A stretch of 64,000 nt of DNA from Trogon surrucura (lineage: Eukaryota > Chordata > Aves > Trogoniformes > Trogonidae). Position numbers and translations under genes: made by a program. Under the pieces are notes generated by a model. That model saw only the letters and a program-made list of their open reading frames with translations. It was not told the DNA's origin and did no database searches. Location of the stretch: positions 7,141,942 through 7,205,941 of the forward strand of contig CM036619.1 in the NCBI GenBank assembly GCA_020746105.1. The letters are read 5' to 3'. Position 1 is the first letter of the stretch, and every line of letters begins with the position of its first letter. This document shows, in pieces, positions 25,175-36,600 of this stretch.

Positions 25175-25352
25175 CTTAGAATGGCCTGGGCTGGAAGGGA
25201 CCTTAGAGATCATTTTGATCCAACCTCCCTGTTGTGGGCAGGGTCGCCACCTCTCGACTAGGTCAGGCAACACGTGAGAACTGAACAGGAATCAAACCTG
25301 TGACCTTTGGTGTTTCAAGCACCACGCTCAACCCACCAAGCTAAACCGGCCC
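25175..25352 (-). mobile_element. Near full-length tRNA-Ile-headed, CR1-tailed SINE
   Basis: On the minus strand the element starts GGCCGGTTTAGCTTGGTGGG, then GAGCGTGGTGCTTGAAACAC, CAAAGGTCACAGGTTTGATT. The order and spacing match a tRNA-Ile(AAT) gene. The A-box-like TAGCTTGGTGGG is at 25332-25343 and the B-box-like GGTTTGATTCC at 25288-25298; the latter has T for C, as expected from CpG decay. The anticodon loop is changed, so it is not a working tRNA gene. A unique middle (CTAGTCGAGAGGTGGCG) leads to a CR1-type 3' end and CCATTCTAAG. This is the composition described for passerine TguSINE1-type elements: polymerase III transcription from the head and mobilisation by CR1 through the tail. 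No clear target duplication is visible. Confidence 0.85.
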
Positions 25353-25855
25353 TCACTATACAGTGCATCTGGCTTGAGAAACCTAAAGGACGTCAATGTC
25401 CTCCAACTAACACTAATCCAGTAGGGAATTAGACAAAAGCAGTGCTTTAAAAACGTGCGTAACTTTTCTACATACACGATCATAGTCATGCCACAGGCTT
25501 TCAGTTCTACCAGGAGATTCATTAGCAATTTAGATGCATAAATATTGCATTGGAGAGCCATTATCTGCCTATAAGTTGCTGAGCTGTTAGAGATTTAAAG
25601 AGTCAAAAGTAACTGCATAGATCTGTGATGTGTGTGGATTTTTCAACACAATCTGTGTTGTTACATTGATTAAACTATTCCAGTTATCTGGGTCATCAGA
25701 CCACAATGCCAAGTCATTGATTTATTGCACAAGGGTGAAGGAAACAAGGTAAGGATTTGTTTTCACTGGTTTTATCTGGTTATCACGAATTGAATTAATA
25801 AATTATTTTTACATTTGTAAGACACGGAGACCTTTTCACACAAATGTAGAGAGGA
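25353..25855. other. Unrecognised non-coding DNA
   Basis: No gene or repeat recognised between the SINE and the next CR1 end. Confidence 0.55.
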
Positions 25856-25965
25856 AGAGTTGGCAGCCTGATCTAGTGGGGGATGTCCCTGTCCATGGTG
25901 GGGGGGTTGGAACTAGATGATCTTTAAGGTCCCTTCCAACCCTGATAATTCTATGATTCTATGGT
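25856..25965 (+). mobile_element. CR1: CR1 LINE 3' end, short
   Basis: About 110 bp on the plus strand: GGCAGCCTGATCTAGTGGGG, then GGTTGGAACTAGATGATCTT, AAGGTCCCTTCCAACCC and two ATTCTATG units. It is well preserved, so it is younger than the scraps near 11-13 kb. Confidence 0.92.
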
Positions 25966-28544
25966 TTAATGGCTGAAGATGTTTATTAGGTTCAAAAGCA
26001 TGGAATTGCAAAATTTCAAGTACCCTTGGGGCAAGCTTCTTTGTCTCCATTTGTTAGGAAGAAAGGAGTAAATTTAATTATTACATTGTTTTATATTTGA
26101 TACTTTCTGAATCCTTTTGTTGGTCAGCGGAATCAAAAAAACTGACAAAAAAATGCAAAAATGTCGTATTTGATAGTGTTTGCAGTGACTGGACAGAACT
26201 TTAATAAATGAGCAGAGATGTAAATGTAAGGAAAAAAATAAGCATAAAGCTTATCAGAATGAGAAATTTAATGATGCTATAAGTTTCGATAGCAAAGCAT
26301 AGATGGTATGTACATAAGTGAAGTAATGTAATTGAGTATAACAGCTTGAAATAATCCAGGGAAATATCTGAGATATTTTAAACTGTTTTTTTCTTCTTTC
26401 TTTATGTCTACTTACAAAGCAAGACTCTAGAGTTAGAAGGAATGATTACAACATTTAGAAACAGGACTACAATCTATTGCCTTTAAAGTCTGTGCCAAAA
26501 TCCCCATTAGTTGATAAAAGCACAGGACTAAGACAGCTCAATGTTTGGTCTGGCCTTCTGAGAGCTAGGATTTCACAGGTTCAAGTTCGTAAGGAAATAG
26601 ACCAATATAATCAGGTAATCAAATACCTGCTTTCAACAAGAGTAATAAAAGGATGAAATTCTTGAATAAAACAGTGAAAATGTATAATGACAAAGGGTAT
26701 AGCTTTATCTACCTGTTCAGATGAAATCTCAATCAAGCATGTAAAGCCTCTCTTTGAAAGTTAAAGAAATATGAATTTCATCTTGGAAGAATGAACCAAG
26801 TAGTGTCCCCCTTTTCAAACCTATTTTTTATCTCTTTATCTTCTCTGAGAAAAACAGCCTAATCACTGGACCACAAAAAGCAACTATACAAATTTGACAT
26901 TCAGATGCAACAACTATGGAGAAATCAGACTGTAAAAAAAGGGTGATTTCCCACTGATCTGGACCATTATTTAAAACAGGAAATGCTGAAAGATCATCCA
27001 GCAGCATCATGCAGTCTCACCAGCAAAGACAGTACAACTGGTGAGCTCTAGCAACTAATTATTCACCAGCTTCCAATGAACAAAAGGCAATATTCCTACT
27101 GCAAAACTAACAAGAGGCCTAGAAAAATATGTCAATTGCTTTTTGGCCAGAAGAAAGAAGGAAGATAGTCTTTGGAAATTATTTATTACAAATTACTTCC
27201 CCAGTTCTATTTTTAATCTTTAGTCTTTAGGAAAAAAAATATGCCTTTTAAGATTTATTCTCTTTGCTGTAGCCATTCCTTATGCTTACCAGACTTTGTA
27301 TGAGTCACTGCTTGGTTACTTCAGTATTTACATTTGTAGCTGTTTATTCTCTTGGTGTCTCGCATGAAGTAAGACTTAATCTGAAATGATCACCATATTT
27401 CAAATGGGGGAGGTAGTAATGAAAGAGGAAAGGTTATCTGACATACACAATTTCCTTTTTACTTCCTGTTTTCCTGTCTCTTGTCAGTGCAAACAGAGGA
27501 AATTGTTGCTTTTTTTGTGGGTCCCAACTCTCTTACCATCATTGCTTGGCAGCCTCAGGTGTTCTTCATCAACACTGGGCTGTAGCTTCATACGTACTTC
27601 TAGATCTTACGGTACATCCTTCAGACAACAGCTTTACTGTTCCATCATTCTTCATAGACTCATCAGTGACACATTTGTTACAAACATTCACCAATCCTTC
27701 TGTATCTGTTTAATTTTTCTGTGAAAAAAAATTCATGGAGTAAAAGGGACTCTCTCAGATACATTTTCTCTAGGATTTTATTTTTCAGTTAAGTTTTGCC
27801 ATCCATTATTCTTGTTGAGCTAGAATATCTGTTCTACTGGTCATCTTTCCTGAAAACTGCTGTGACATTTATTTCAGGAAAAAATTTATCATAATGTCTT
27901 ATTCATCTCTTCAACCTTTTAGAAATTTTTCAGATGCAACCATATGTTATTTTCAACCTTCATCTCAAAGAAAAGATTTTAAAACATGAAATATTTGATA
28001 CTTTGATACACAGCTTCCTTAAAAGGGACTGTTCTTCAAAGACTATATTATATAGAAATTCTGTCATTTCTAAAGCTTCAAAATCTCCATTTCTCTTACT
28101 TAATCTCTATTAGATTGGTTTAAGATGACAAAATATTAGAGTAGAATTACAAACAAGAATAAAAGAAAATCTAGAGACTGGTTGCTCTCTTTCTTTAAAA
28201 TATTTCTCTTTTTTTCTTCTTTTTTTTTTTTTTTTCTTAATGCTTGACAACTCTATCTGTTTACATATCCTCATTCTAATTTGAAAATAAGATACCGAGA
28301 TCTTATTTAAAATATATAACACAGACCAAAAATGGGAAGATTGAGCAGACTGCTTAGTCCTCCCAGCCCGGTAGGTCTGTCTCAGGTCACATCTTGTTCA
28401 GCTTGAAGTAACAAATATCCACTATGGACATGTTACTAACATAGAGTGGCTCATGACTGACTAAGTACATGGAGGCAAACCCCAAAAAGTATTCAAGAAA
28501 AAAGATTATAGAAAAGATGAATATTTTTCACGTTTACAAGGGGA
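25966..28544. other. Unrecognised non-coding DNA
   Basis: AT-rich. The longest plus-strand open stretch (27386-27724, about 112 codons) resembles no known family and has no supporting splice or codon pattern. A T/C tract lies at about 28205-28236. Confidence 0.55.
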
Positions 28545-28727
28545 TGTACTGAGTGTCCATGTGCAGCTACTAGCAACGGGGCTGTGGGGCAGCCTCTGTG
28601 AGGAGAAGCTTCCCCATGCTGGACACAGCCTGTTCCAGCCTAATTTCTACTCATATCCTCATGACAAGGGGGAGTGAGAGAGCAGCTGTGTGACTGGCTC
28701 ATAGCTGGCTATGGTCAACCGACCACA
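28545..28727 (+). mobile_element. Internally deleted ERV LTR
   Basis: It starts TGTACTGAGTG and ends GGTCAACCGACCACA, so both LTR-like ends seem to be kept, but only 183 bp lie between them. The left part (GGGGCAGCCTCTGTGAGGAG, CCATGCTGGACACAGCC) is of U3 type. From about 28666 the right part (AAGGGGGAGTGAGAGAGCAG, then GGCTATGGTCAACC) is of U5 type and resembles the end of the LTR at 53228-54412. Flanks GGGGA (28540-28544) and GGGTA (28728-28732) could be a diverged 5-bp target duplication. Confidence 0.7.
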
Positions 28728-28827
28728 GGGTAAAAATATTTTTGTATTTGATTTTGAAAAAGATTCTGGTCACCATCAGAACATTCTGGGAAACCTTTGA
28801 AGGACTTCTAACGTGAAACTACATAAG

Positions 28828-28847
28828 CAAAAAAAAAAAAAAAAATT
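28828..28847. repeat. A homopolymer, about 17 bp
   Basis: Short A run shortly after the deleted LTR. No retroposed body is recognised in front of it. Confidence 0.85.
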
Positions 28848-28908
28848 GCAGGAAGTTTTTAAGATGACACAAGGTTAAGTGTTGTAGATAACCTATTGCA
28901 TACATAGT

Positions 28909-29160
28909 GTCATACAATCATTTAGGTTGGAAAAGACCTTTAAGATTATTGATTTCAACCATTAACTTTGCAATGTCAGCTCCACCATTTAACCATGTCA
29001 CATCTACACATCTTAAACACCTCCAGGGTGGTGACACCACCACTTTCCTGGGTAGACTGTTTCGATGCTTAACCACGCTTTTTGGTGAAGAAATTTTTCC
29101 TAATGGGTAATCTAACCCCGCCTGGTGCAACTTGGGGTCATTTCCTTTTGTCCTAAATAC
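28909..29160 (-). mobile_element. CR1: CR1 LINE, 5'-truncated
   Basis: Minus-strand CR1 3' end with decayed ORF2 C-terminus. The frame at 28918-29130 still gives VVKHRNSLPRKVVVSPPWRC, a worn form of [20 protein letters not shown]. The tail (CAATCATTTAGGTTGGAAAA on the plus strand) is degenerate. Old and non-coding. Confidence 0.88.
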
Positions 29161-31589
29161 GTATGTGTAGTCTACACTCTAAATTCACTTATTTGTTGCC
29201 ATCAATCTTGTATAAATATCTGTGTTGTTTAATGGAAATCTCTGTCCCTGAATCTTGCAAACAAATGTTTTGTTTAAGGAGAATGCAGTGATCTTTAAGC
29301 ATTTTAAATGTTCTTTAAACATTTTTGAATAGGCATACACTTTCTCTTTTTTTGAAAAAATATTTGTTTTCTCAACAAATAAAAAAAAATAACGATAGTA
29401 TTTTAGAAAAGATTTTAGGACCACATTCTCTCTTGCTAGAAGTAGAAACTCTAGGCTTCAAATGTTTCTCTCACTTAAAGATCTGCTCATGTTTTATATC
29501 AAAAAATTAAAACAGAAATATATGCCATCAAGAGGAAATATTTGAGATATAAATCCAGACATGTCTACAGTGGTGTAATCACCTTTCCAATATCTACAAC
29601 ATCTTTCACTCTTTCAAATTAGCTGCTTCCCTAGGGTGGACATTTCTGGTGCCTTCTTGAGGGACTCATTCAACCAAAGACATCCATAATGCAGACTCAC
29701 TTCTGTCATTGACCTGTTCTGAGACTGAGCAAGTCAGTCTCCCTCTTTACCTTTCCTCAATCTTGGATGATTTACCTTAGGTAAAATACACCATAACCTC
29801 ATGGGGATGCTCTTCGTGTGATGTCTTATGTAACCCAGAACAGACAGCAGCTTAAGCCTTTTGCAAATGCAGCCAGATCACAGCTGCACAGATGGGCACA
29901 GTCACAGATAAGCAAAACACACATAAAATACATGAACACATGTTCTATCTTCCTCAAGCCAAGCCAGTGAGCCCAATCCTGAAACTACATCTAGTTTGCA
30001 AGAGAAGTAACATTTCACATAATCGAAACTTCAAAAATAACAAATGGAAACTAAATGGAGTTTACTAGAATTATGCCTGTCAACATTCTATCTGAATTCA
30101 GTAGGAAAAAAAAGAAAGTCCATCTTTGATGGATTCAGAAAAATGGCTTCAGGATTGCATGACCTGTTCCAAGAGTTCTTCCTTTTAACTCTGTTAAAGG
30201 CAACAGATTACATAGCATGATTAAAATATCAGTCAAAATGTTCCTAAACTTCTCCTAACAAACTGATTTGGACTGAAAGCCTTTCTTTTTTCCTCTTCCA
30301 CTGAGCTTTAGCAACATACTTTTGTGAAAATCACAATGTAAGAACATCACAGGAACCAAGATTTCCAGCAAGAATGATTTGACTTACCATGCATGTGTAG
30401 TGGTGAAAAAAATAGCCCTTAGAAATCTATCTTGTCTCATTAAATTTGACATAAAATTTAAGACCATGGAATCATAAAGCATAAATTAGGTGTCACCCTG
30501 CATCGATCCTTTAAAGAAAAGGAAGTTGATCATTCCTCTCTTATTTCACCAGGAAATTATTTGCCTTGATTACTTCAATGTTTAATTAAGTTGACATATA
30601 ACACATATAAAACACCAAATAAAATAGTCTTTTACCATGGCACTACATTAATTTTCTGTCATCAAAAGTGTTTATCTTGTTAGTTGCCTAACTTAAACTT
30701 ACTAAGTGCCAATTAAGTGTTATATCTGAATAAATTTAAGGATATTTAAATTCCTTCTTTTATTGCACTCTTGTTAAACTTTTAATTTTCTTTTTGTTGT
30801 AATTAGCGTTTGGGGACTTCAATTTATTTAAGAGGATCCCTTGATTTACATTTTATATTACTCTACTTGTTTGTCATGAGATCAGCGGAGCAACTCCAGA
30901 CTTGTTTATTGGAAAAATATTGCAGGAACTATATACATTTTATAAAAGATTTCATTAATGTTATTTCCCGAGGAAGAAAAGCTTACGCATTAGGTTTTCA
31001 GGCTTTCTTTCTTCTCATGTCTGAAATTAATATCCAGTGTTATCCAGATCTGATAGAAAGGGATAGATTTTAATGATAATTAAATTGCAGCCAACAGAGT
31101 ATCTTCTGCCCATGGCAGCATATGTCCTCTTAGATGACACCCTGTCACGGTACAGAAGTTAGAACATATTGAGGACTGTTTTTAATACACAGTTTGTTGC
31201 CACGTTGGGGAACTAAGAAAGGCTAAGCAGTACCAGCCAGTATAATCTAAAACAGATTTTCATAAACAGTCAGTTTACCAGGCATATTTCATGTATTCGT
31301 CATGTCCAAGTGTGCCTAAAGTGTTACCTGAAATGCAAGCTCAGAGTCCAGTCACTTGGATAAAGGCAAGAATGAGGAACAATATGGCATGTCTAAGCGT
31401 CTTGTATATCAGGGCAGCGCAGAAATGCACCTGGAGACTCCATGGATTTGCGGCTATAAGAAGTCAATCTCCAGAGCACCTTGTAGGTTCTGCTTTTCTC
31501 CCAGCACAGGTTACATTATCCCTTGGTGCCAGACATGGTGTGCTTTCAGGGATATCCTGGCCCTGCCTGAAGTCATCCTCCTCTATAAG
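29161..31589. other. Unrecognised non-coding DNA
   Basis: AT-rich. The small open stretches (up to about 118 codons, at 31291-31647) partly run into the LTR that starts at 31590 and show no known domain. No RNA gene recognised. Confidence 0.55.
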
Positions 31590-31944
31590 TGTCCTGGGTT
31601 TAGCTAAAACCCCAATCCTGTTTAGTGATTTTTACTTTCCAGTTTAGTGTCTTCTAAAAGGCTGCACGTTCTGAAGTCAGCAGCATGTTTTTGCAGACAG
31701 TGTGTGCTACTGGCAATGATAACACCTGATGTTTACAGTTACTGCCTGGGACTGGTATGTAGAAAGGGTCTTGCTTATACTTATTCCTATAGTGACTAAG
31801 GCCACTGCTGCCTCTTGTGTGCCACGCTGGGGGTGCTAGGTAGTAAGAGGGGAACACAAGGAAGTAAAAGGTTGCACCTCCAGGGGGTAATAGACAGGAC
31901 AGGTGACCAACGAGAGTATTCCATCCCATATACGTCATATTTAG

Positions 31945-31950
31945 TATAAA
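31945..31950 (+). promoter_or_regulatory. LTR TATA box
   Basis: TATAAA in the U3 part of the LTR. The surrounding order (CCATATACGTCATAT, then TATAAA) is kept in the sister copy at 9297-10141 on the minus strand, which supports a core promoter. Activity today is unknown. Confidence 0.6.
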
Positions 31951-31975
31951 TTGAGTGATCACGAGAGTTTCAGTC

Positions 31976-32010
31976 CTTTTTGGCCCTTTTCGGCCCTTTT
32001 CGGCCTTTTC
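31976..32010 (+). repeat. Decamer tandem repeat (CGGCCCTTTT) in the LTR
   Basis: About three and a half units of CGGCCCTTTT. The sister LTR has a T run at the same position, so the tandem arose after the two copies separated. Confidence 0.85.
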
Positions 32011-32429
32011 GCCCTCCTTTTTCTGCAAAGGTCGGTGTCCAGAGAGGACTCCATCTGAGCTCCTGCTTTTGATCCGGATCCTGAGTTCCCAAATCCAGCT
32101 CACTGTATCCCGCTCCCCACCACCGCTGCTGAGCCTGGGGTTTCCCCAGTGCCTCCTGCTCTGCAGCACCAGTGGGGATTGCTATCGGGGGAGGGAGTCG
32201 GGTTTGATATCGGGCTACTATCTATAGTTGTATATAATTCTTTACTTTTATCTTTTTACCATTATTCCTATTGTTTTCATTAAAGCTGTTCTAGTTTTGT
32301 TTGGTTTTTTTCTCCTCTAATCCATAAGTCTCTCTGCCTCATTCCCTTCTCTCTTCCCGTTTGGGGGGGAAGAGGGGGTTAGAGAGCATCTGTCCATGTT
32401 AGTGGCTGGCCCAGCCCTAACCCGCGACA

Positions 32430-32834
32430 GTAAGGAAGTCTTGAGCCTGGTACCCTTAAAAGGTGTAAAGTTGGACTATGCAATTAAGTTTAAGCTCTTT
32501 ATTCCATCTTCTCAAGCAATAAGTCTTTGGAAAAATTTGTGAGGCTAAATGTTTCCAGCATACTTTTTGATCATTGGCTTTAACTGGTGTTATCATTGCA
32601 GACACAACACCATGAATACATGGCTTTACTTTTCAAAAAGAGGAACAAGTCCAAAGCTTGAAATTAACCCAAGGGCCAAAGCACTTTGAGCTACTGTCTG
32701 CTTGTTCTGGTTTACTAGGTAAACATTCAGAGAAACTTGGTCGTTTTTTGTCCATCCAGAAATAAGCTAAACTAGAGATCTTTCTTTAGTCATTGTCACT
32801 CACTAATTATTCTGAAGCGTTTAGGATGAAAAGT
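32430..32834. other. Spacer between two LTRs
   Basis: About 400 bp of AT-rich DNA with no recognised feature. The 5' edge of the next LTR is uncertain and may lie inside this spacer. Confidence 0.5.
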
Positions 32835-33608
32835 TAATGGAGGAGAGGGAGATGAGAAGAAAACAAAGGAATGTGGTCCTGAGAGGGAAGAGAGGGAGAA
32901 GGGTCCTGGACAAGAAGGACAGGGAGACGTCCACCAGAGCAGAACCTCTCCCTGGAGCCCCATGGTGGCTGAGATGACAGGAAGGTGACTGACTGTCAGC
33001 TGTGGAAATTGATGGCGGCGAGGTCATCCAGGATGTGTCGATATGAGCAGAGCCCCGTGCAAGAGGGGAGAGAGACCAAGTATCAGTGAGGGACACGGCT
33101 GAAGCAATCTGTGGCCCCAAGGGTCTCCCAAGGAGGAAGAGGATTGCCTCCTGTGAAATGGACACCACGTAGCAGGAAGGAGAGACTACGAGGAGCCCTC
33201 TTTCTCAAGGAGGAGCTGCCATGGACAATGAGTAATGGCCAGATGGACTGAACCCTCCACCCCCCTGCACTGATGCGGGGGTGGAGGTAGCTGGGAATAT
33301 GCGAGGGGTGGGAGGGAGAGTGTATTTAGGATCGGGTTGTACTTGTTTATGTATTCCTCTCACTATCCTGCTTTGTAAATGGTGGTGGTAAATTACATCT
33401 ATGTTTTCTCCCCAAGGCCACATAGTTTTTTTATCCATCATCATAAATGGTAGATATTACCCTCCCTGCTCTTAATCTCAACCCATGAAGCGCTTTAGTT
33501 GAATTTTCTCCCTCCACTTCACTGTAGAGTTGGGAGTGGCAGGAGGAGTCGACTGGAGACCGCGTGGTTCTTTGTTGTCAGCCTGGGCGGTTGGCTTGAA
33601 CCGCGACA
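32835..33608 (+). mobile_element. ERV LTR (family III), plus strand
   Basis: A purine-rich left part is followed by blocks shared with the minus-strand element at 44098-45060: ATTGCCTCCTGTGAAATGGA, AGTAATGGCCAGATGGAC, GGGTTGTACTTGTTTATG, TATTCCTCT, AATGGTGGTGGTAAATTA, TTTTCTCCCCAAG and CGTGGTTCTTTGTTGTCA. It ends GGCTTGAACCGCGACA. The 5' boundary is set where composition changes and is approximate. I could not find a convincing target duplication. No viral genes are next to it. Confidence 0.78.
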
Positions 33609-36600
33609 CAGACACTCCTGTATCTTCCATAATATTATTCTGGTAAAAGGAAATGTTCAGCCTCTGCATCTCTATATACATATGACATATTTTTTTCCTG
33701 AGAATGTCTTACACTGAATGTACAGAAAATTGCACTAACACCTATGGCACATACTGGACACCTCGTTTCCCCTTCAGACTTTGGAAACATTAACTATAAC
33801 TCAGCATCCTTGGATCACCTCTCAAGAAAGAAAAAATGTTATGCTTTTCTTCACAGATAGAAGGTATCAATATTCAGCTATGCTAAAGATTTTGCTTTGT
33901 TTGTTTTGCTTTCTTATTCCAGACTCTTTCAAAAGTATATACTGCCAAAACCTTCTCATGGTTCCTTAGGAAGAATTATTTTACTTACACTTCATTATAT
34001 GCATGGTTTGGGACCTAGAATTGTGAATTCATAGTGTTTCAGGGAAAGAGAAAACAAAAAAAAGGTCCAATTATAGGCACAACTTGATTTGCTAAGCAGC
34101 AAAACCACTGGGGCATCTTAATAAAGCCAATCTCCTACCCAGGGAATCATCCAACAGTCTTTTCAACCAGAGCAGACCTTATTTGAGCAGGAAATTCTTT
34201 TGAAATACATTAATAACCTCCTTCCTCCTGCCTAAAGAAGCTTGCTGGTAACTCTGAGATCACAGGATCTGCATCCACCAAATATTTCTGTCATTGTTGC
34301 TACCCAGCTGCAAAGGTTTAATACGACTAATGGCAACGTGTGGTTTCTAATACTGAAAGGTCACTGAGTTGCAAGAAGCCACCTGGCCCTACTGTGTCTT
34401 TGAAGCTCACAATTATTAATATCTATTAGTTTTCTCTATTTATAATAAATACACCAAAATCTTGTAAAAAAGGATACGTTCAGATATGTATGAATCCTTG
34501 CCAAATATAAAATAAAACATTTAAATTAAACCCGGCAGCTGCTCCTAATCAGCAAGCCAAAAAATATATCCAACCACAATAAAGTGAGACCATGCCTACA
34601 TTTAATACAAACTTCAGACCTTAATGTGTCATTTCATGAAATACTCTCTAAATACTGACTGTAATCAATTCCTTGGGGTCCCTCCTAGTTAATCTGGCCT
34701 CCAGTACCAACTTTTTCTTATACTTTACAAGAATACTTTTTCTTTTACTCCCAGATTGCATTGCAGGTCACCTTTAAGATGCCACTCAACACACCATTTC
34801 CCACAGTGCTCTGGTCAAGAGCACAGCATACAGAAACAAGACAAAACACAAGAGAACAAAATATAGCAATTTAATCTGCTTTCTTTCCAAAGTTGACTTT
34901 TTGATATTGCTGTTGTGAGACTATTGAATAGCAGCTGAAGATTCAACAAAATCCCCAGAAGTCAAATTTCAATGGCTAAACGCAGGTGCTGAATTGAGGC
35001 AACATCTTTGTTCTTCACTATATATTCAGTCAAACAGGGCCAGCTGATCCTTTTGACTGTTCTTTGTGTGCCTGGTCTGATTGTCTCAGGTAAGAGAGGT
35101 ACTACATAAACCCGGGTGCCAGAAGAATGGAAGGGTTACAATCTAGTCTCTGCTTTTTCACCAGTAGCTTCTTGTAGATGTTGAACAGAAGAAAATATGT
35201 TACCATTCTGAAGTGTGTACAGAAATATCCTTTGAGATGAAGACAAACTGAATAGATCTCGTCTCTGGGAATGATAAGCCAAAAAAGTATCCAGCTCATG
35301 CTGGCAGCTGTACCACTTTCTGTTCCAGCCTGGTCAACCCTTGGACAACCCTTACTACTCTCAAAGGAAATAGAAGAGATCTAACAACATCAATATGGAA
35401 ATCCAGTTTCCATTCATAACTGTGTTTACTTTGAACTGTCATGCATGAGTACAAAGCACAAGGCCAACAAGTGGTGAGGATTTATGTTAATGAGTTTTAC
35501 AAAATACATCTGCATTGTATGAAATTATTTTAATCACTTCTTCAGTTTGCTTGCTACTGAGTTTGCTGAGTTTCTTTTGGATTTTTATACTATGGCAGAG
35601 GAACTACCTTCTCTGTTACTCCCAGTCTCTTCCTCATATTTATAACCTGAATTTCCACAACACTTAAGGTCTGTTCTGAAGCCTTATAAAATGAATGTAA
35701 CAAACAAAACATTCCTAAATAATTTTTTTTCTGGCAACATTCTAGGTTCACAAGCATGCTCTGAAATAACTGTCAGGGGTTTGTATACTCAGTAGTCTGT
35801 CACATAGAAATTGCAGAAACATTATCAGAAAAAAACCCAAAAGCTGCAATGGAACTTCTAATTTATCACTGAGGTGTATTAGAAAATTTCCTGCAGTTTT
35901 TAATTCAAGAAAACTGCTCATTTATGAAAACTGTTGCAGAACATTTTCAGTATTTCTTCAGAGATCTTTATGAGGTGGGTTGGCTTTATAGCATTTCTTT
36001 TATTTTATGACAGAGATAGAATAGATATCAAAATATTGCAGGCAATAGTTTAATATACAAATCAAATCATCCATGGAAGGAAAATTGCAATTTTTGGTTT
36101 ATATTCAATCCCAGCATAAATGTCAGTTTTAAGAGACACTGAACATTCACAATTGAAGGCAAGGCTTCAAGCTACCACAAGAACAAATAATACAAAACCA
36201 AATACAGTTAGCAAATATTTTGCAGTGGTTGAGATTCATCTGTCACTTATGTGAATTATATATTTATAGTTGAAATAGCTCAGATACTAGTAATTGAAGT
36301 TCCTGACAACATATTCTACAGGTAGAAAAAGAGGCATCAAAGTTAAGGACAACTAAGGTTTGTCCCTGAGTTTGTTTTCTGCATTTAATAAAGAATTGAA
36401 CAAAGCCAGGACAGGCAAGATCATTGAAAAGATAAACCACATTAAAATATTAAGGGAAATTGTTCTTTTATAGAGAAATTCTGTGAAAAATCCCTTTACA
36501 GGACAACCCTGACAGACTAGATGAATGAGCTTAGAGCTATAATAATATGGAATGTAATGGTCCATTGCATAAATTTAGCTATGTCAGGGATGAATTTGGG

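Larger units (their letters stand above)
31590..32429 (+). mobile_element. Solo LTR of an endogenous retrovirus (family I), plus strand
   Basis: An 840-bp element with TG..CA ends: TGTCCTGGGTTTAGC at the start, CCCTAACCCGCGACA at the end. It aligns throughout with the minus-strand element at 9297-10141. It has a TATAAA at 31945-31950 and an ATTAAA near 32279-32284 that could be the polyadenylation signal. Flanks ATAAG (31585-31589) and GTAAG (32430-32434) look like a 5-bp target duplication with one change. A decamer repeat at 31976-32010 is private to this copy. There is no viral coding sequence beside it, so it is a solo LTR left after recombination between two LTRs. Confidence 0.9.

Noticed and set aside
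25280-25352. A functional tRNA-Ile gene
   Set aside because: The anticodon loop is changed, the 3' acceptor strand does not pair with the 5' strand, and the sequence continues into a CR1-like tail. It is the head of a SINE.
31654-32169. A 171-codon open frame on the minus strand
   Set aside because: It is antisense to the family I LTR, and its end corresponds to LTR sequence that also gives chance frames in the sister copy at 9834-10076.
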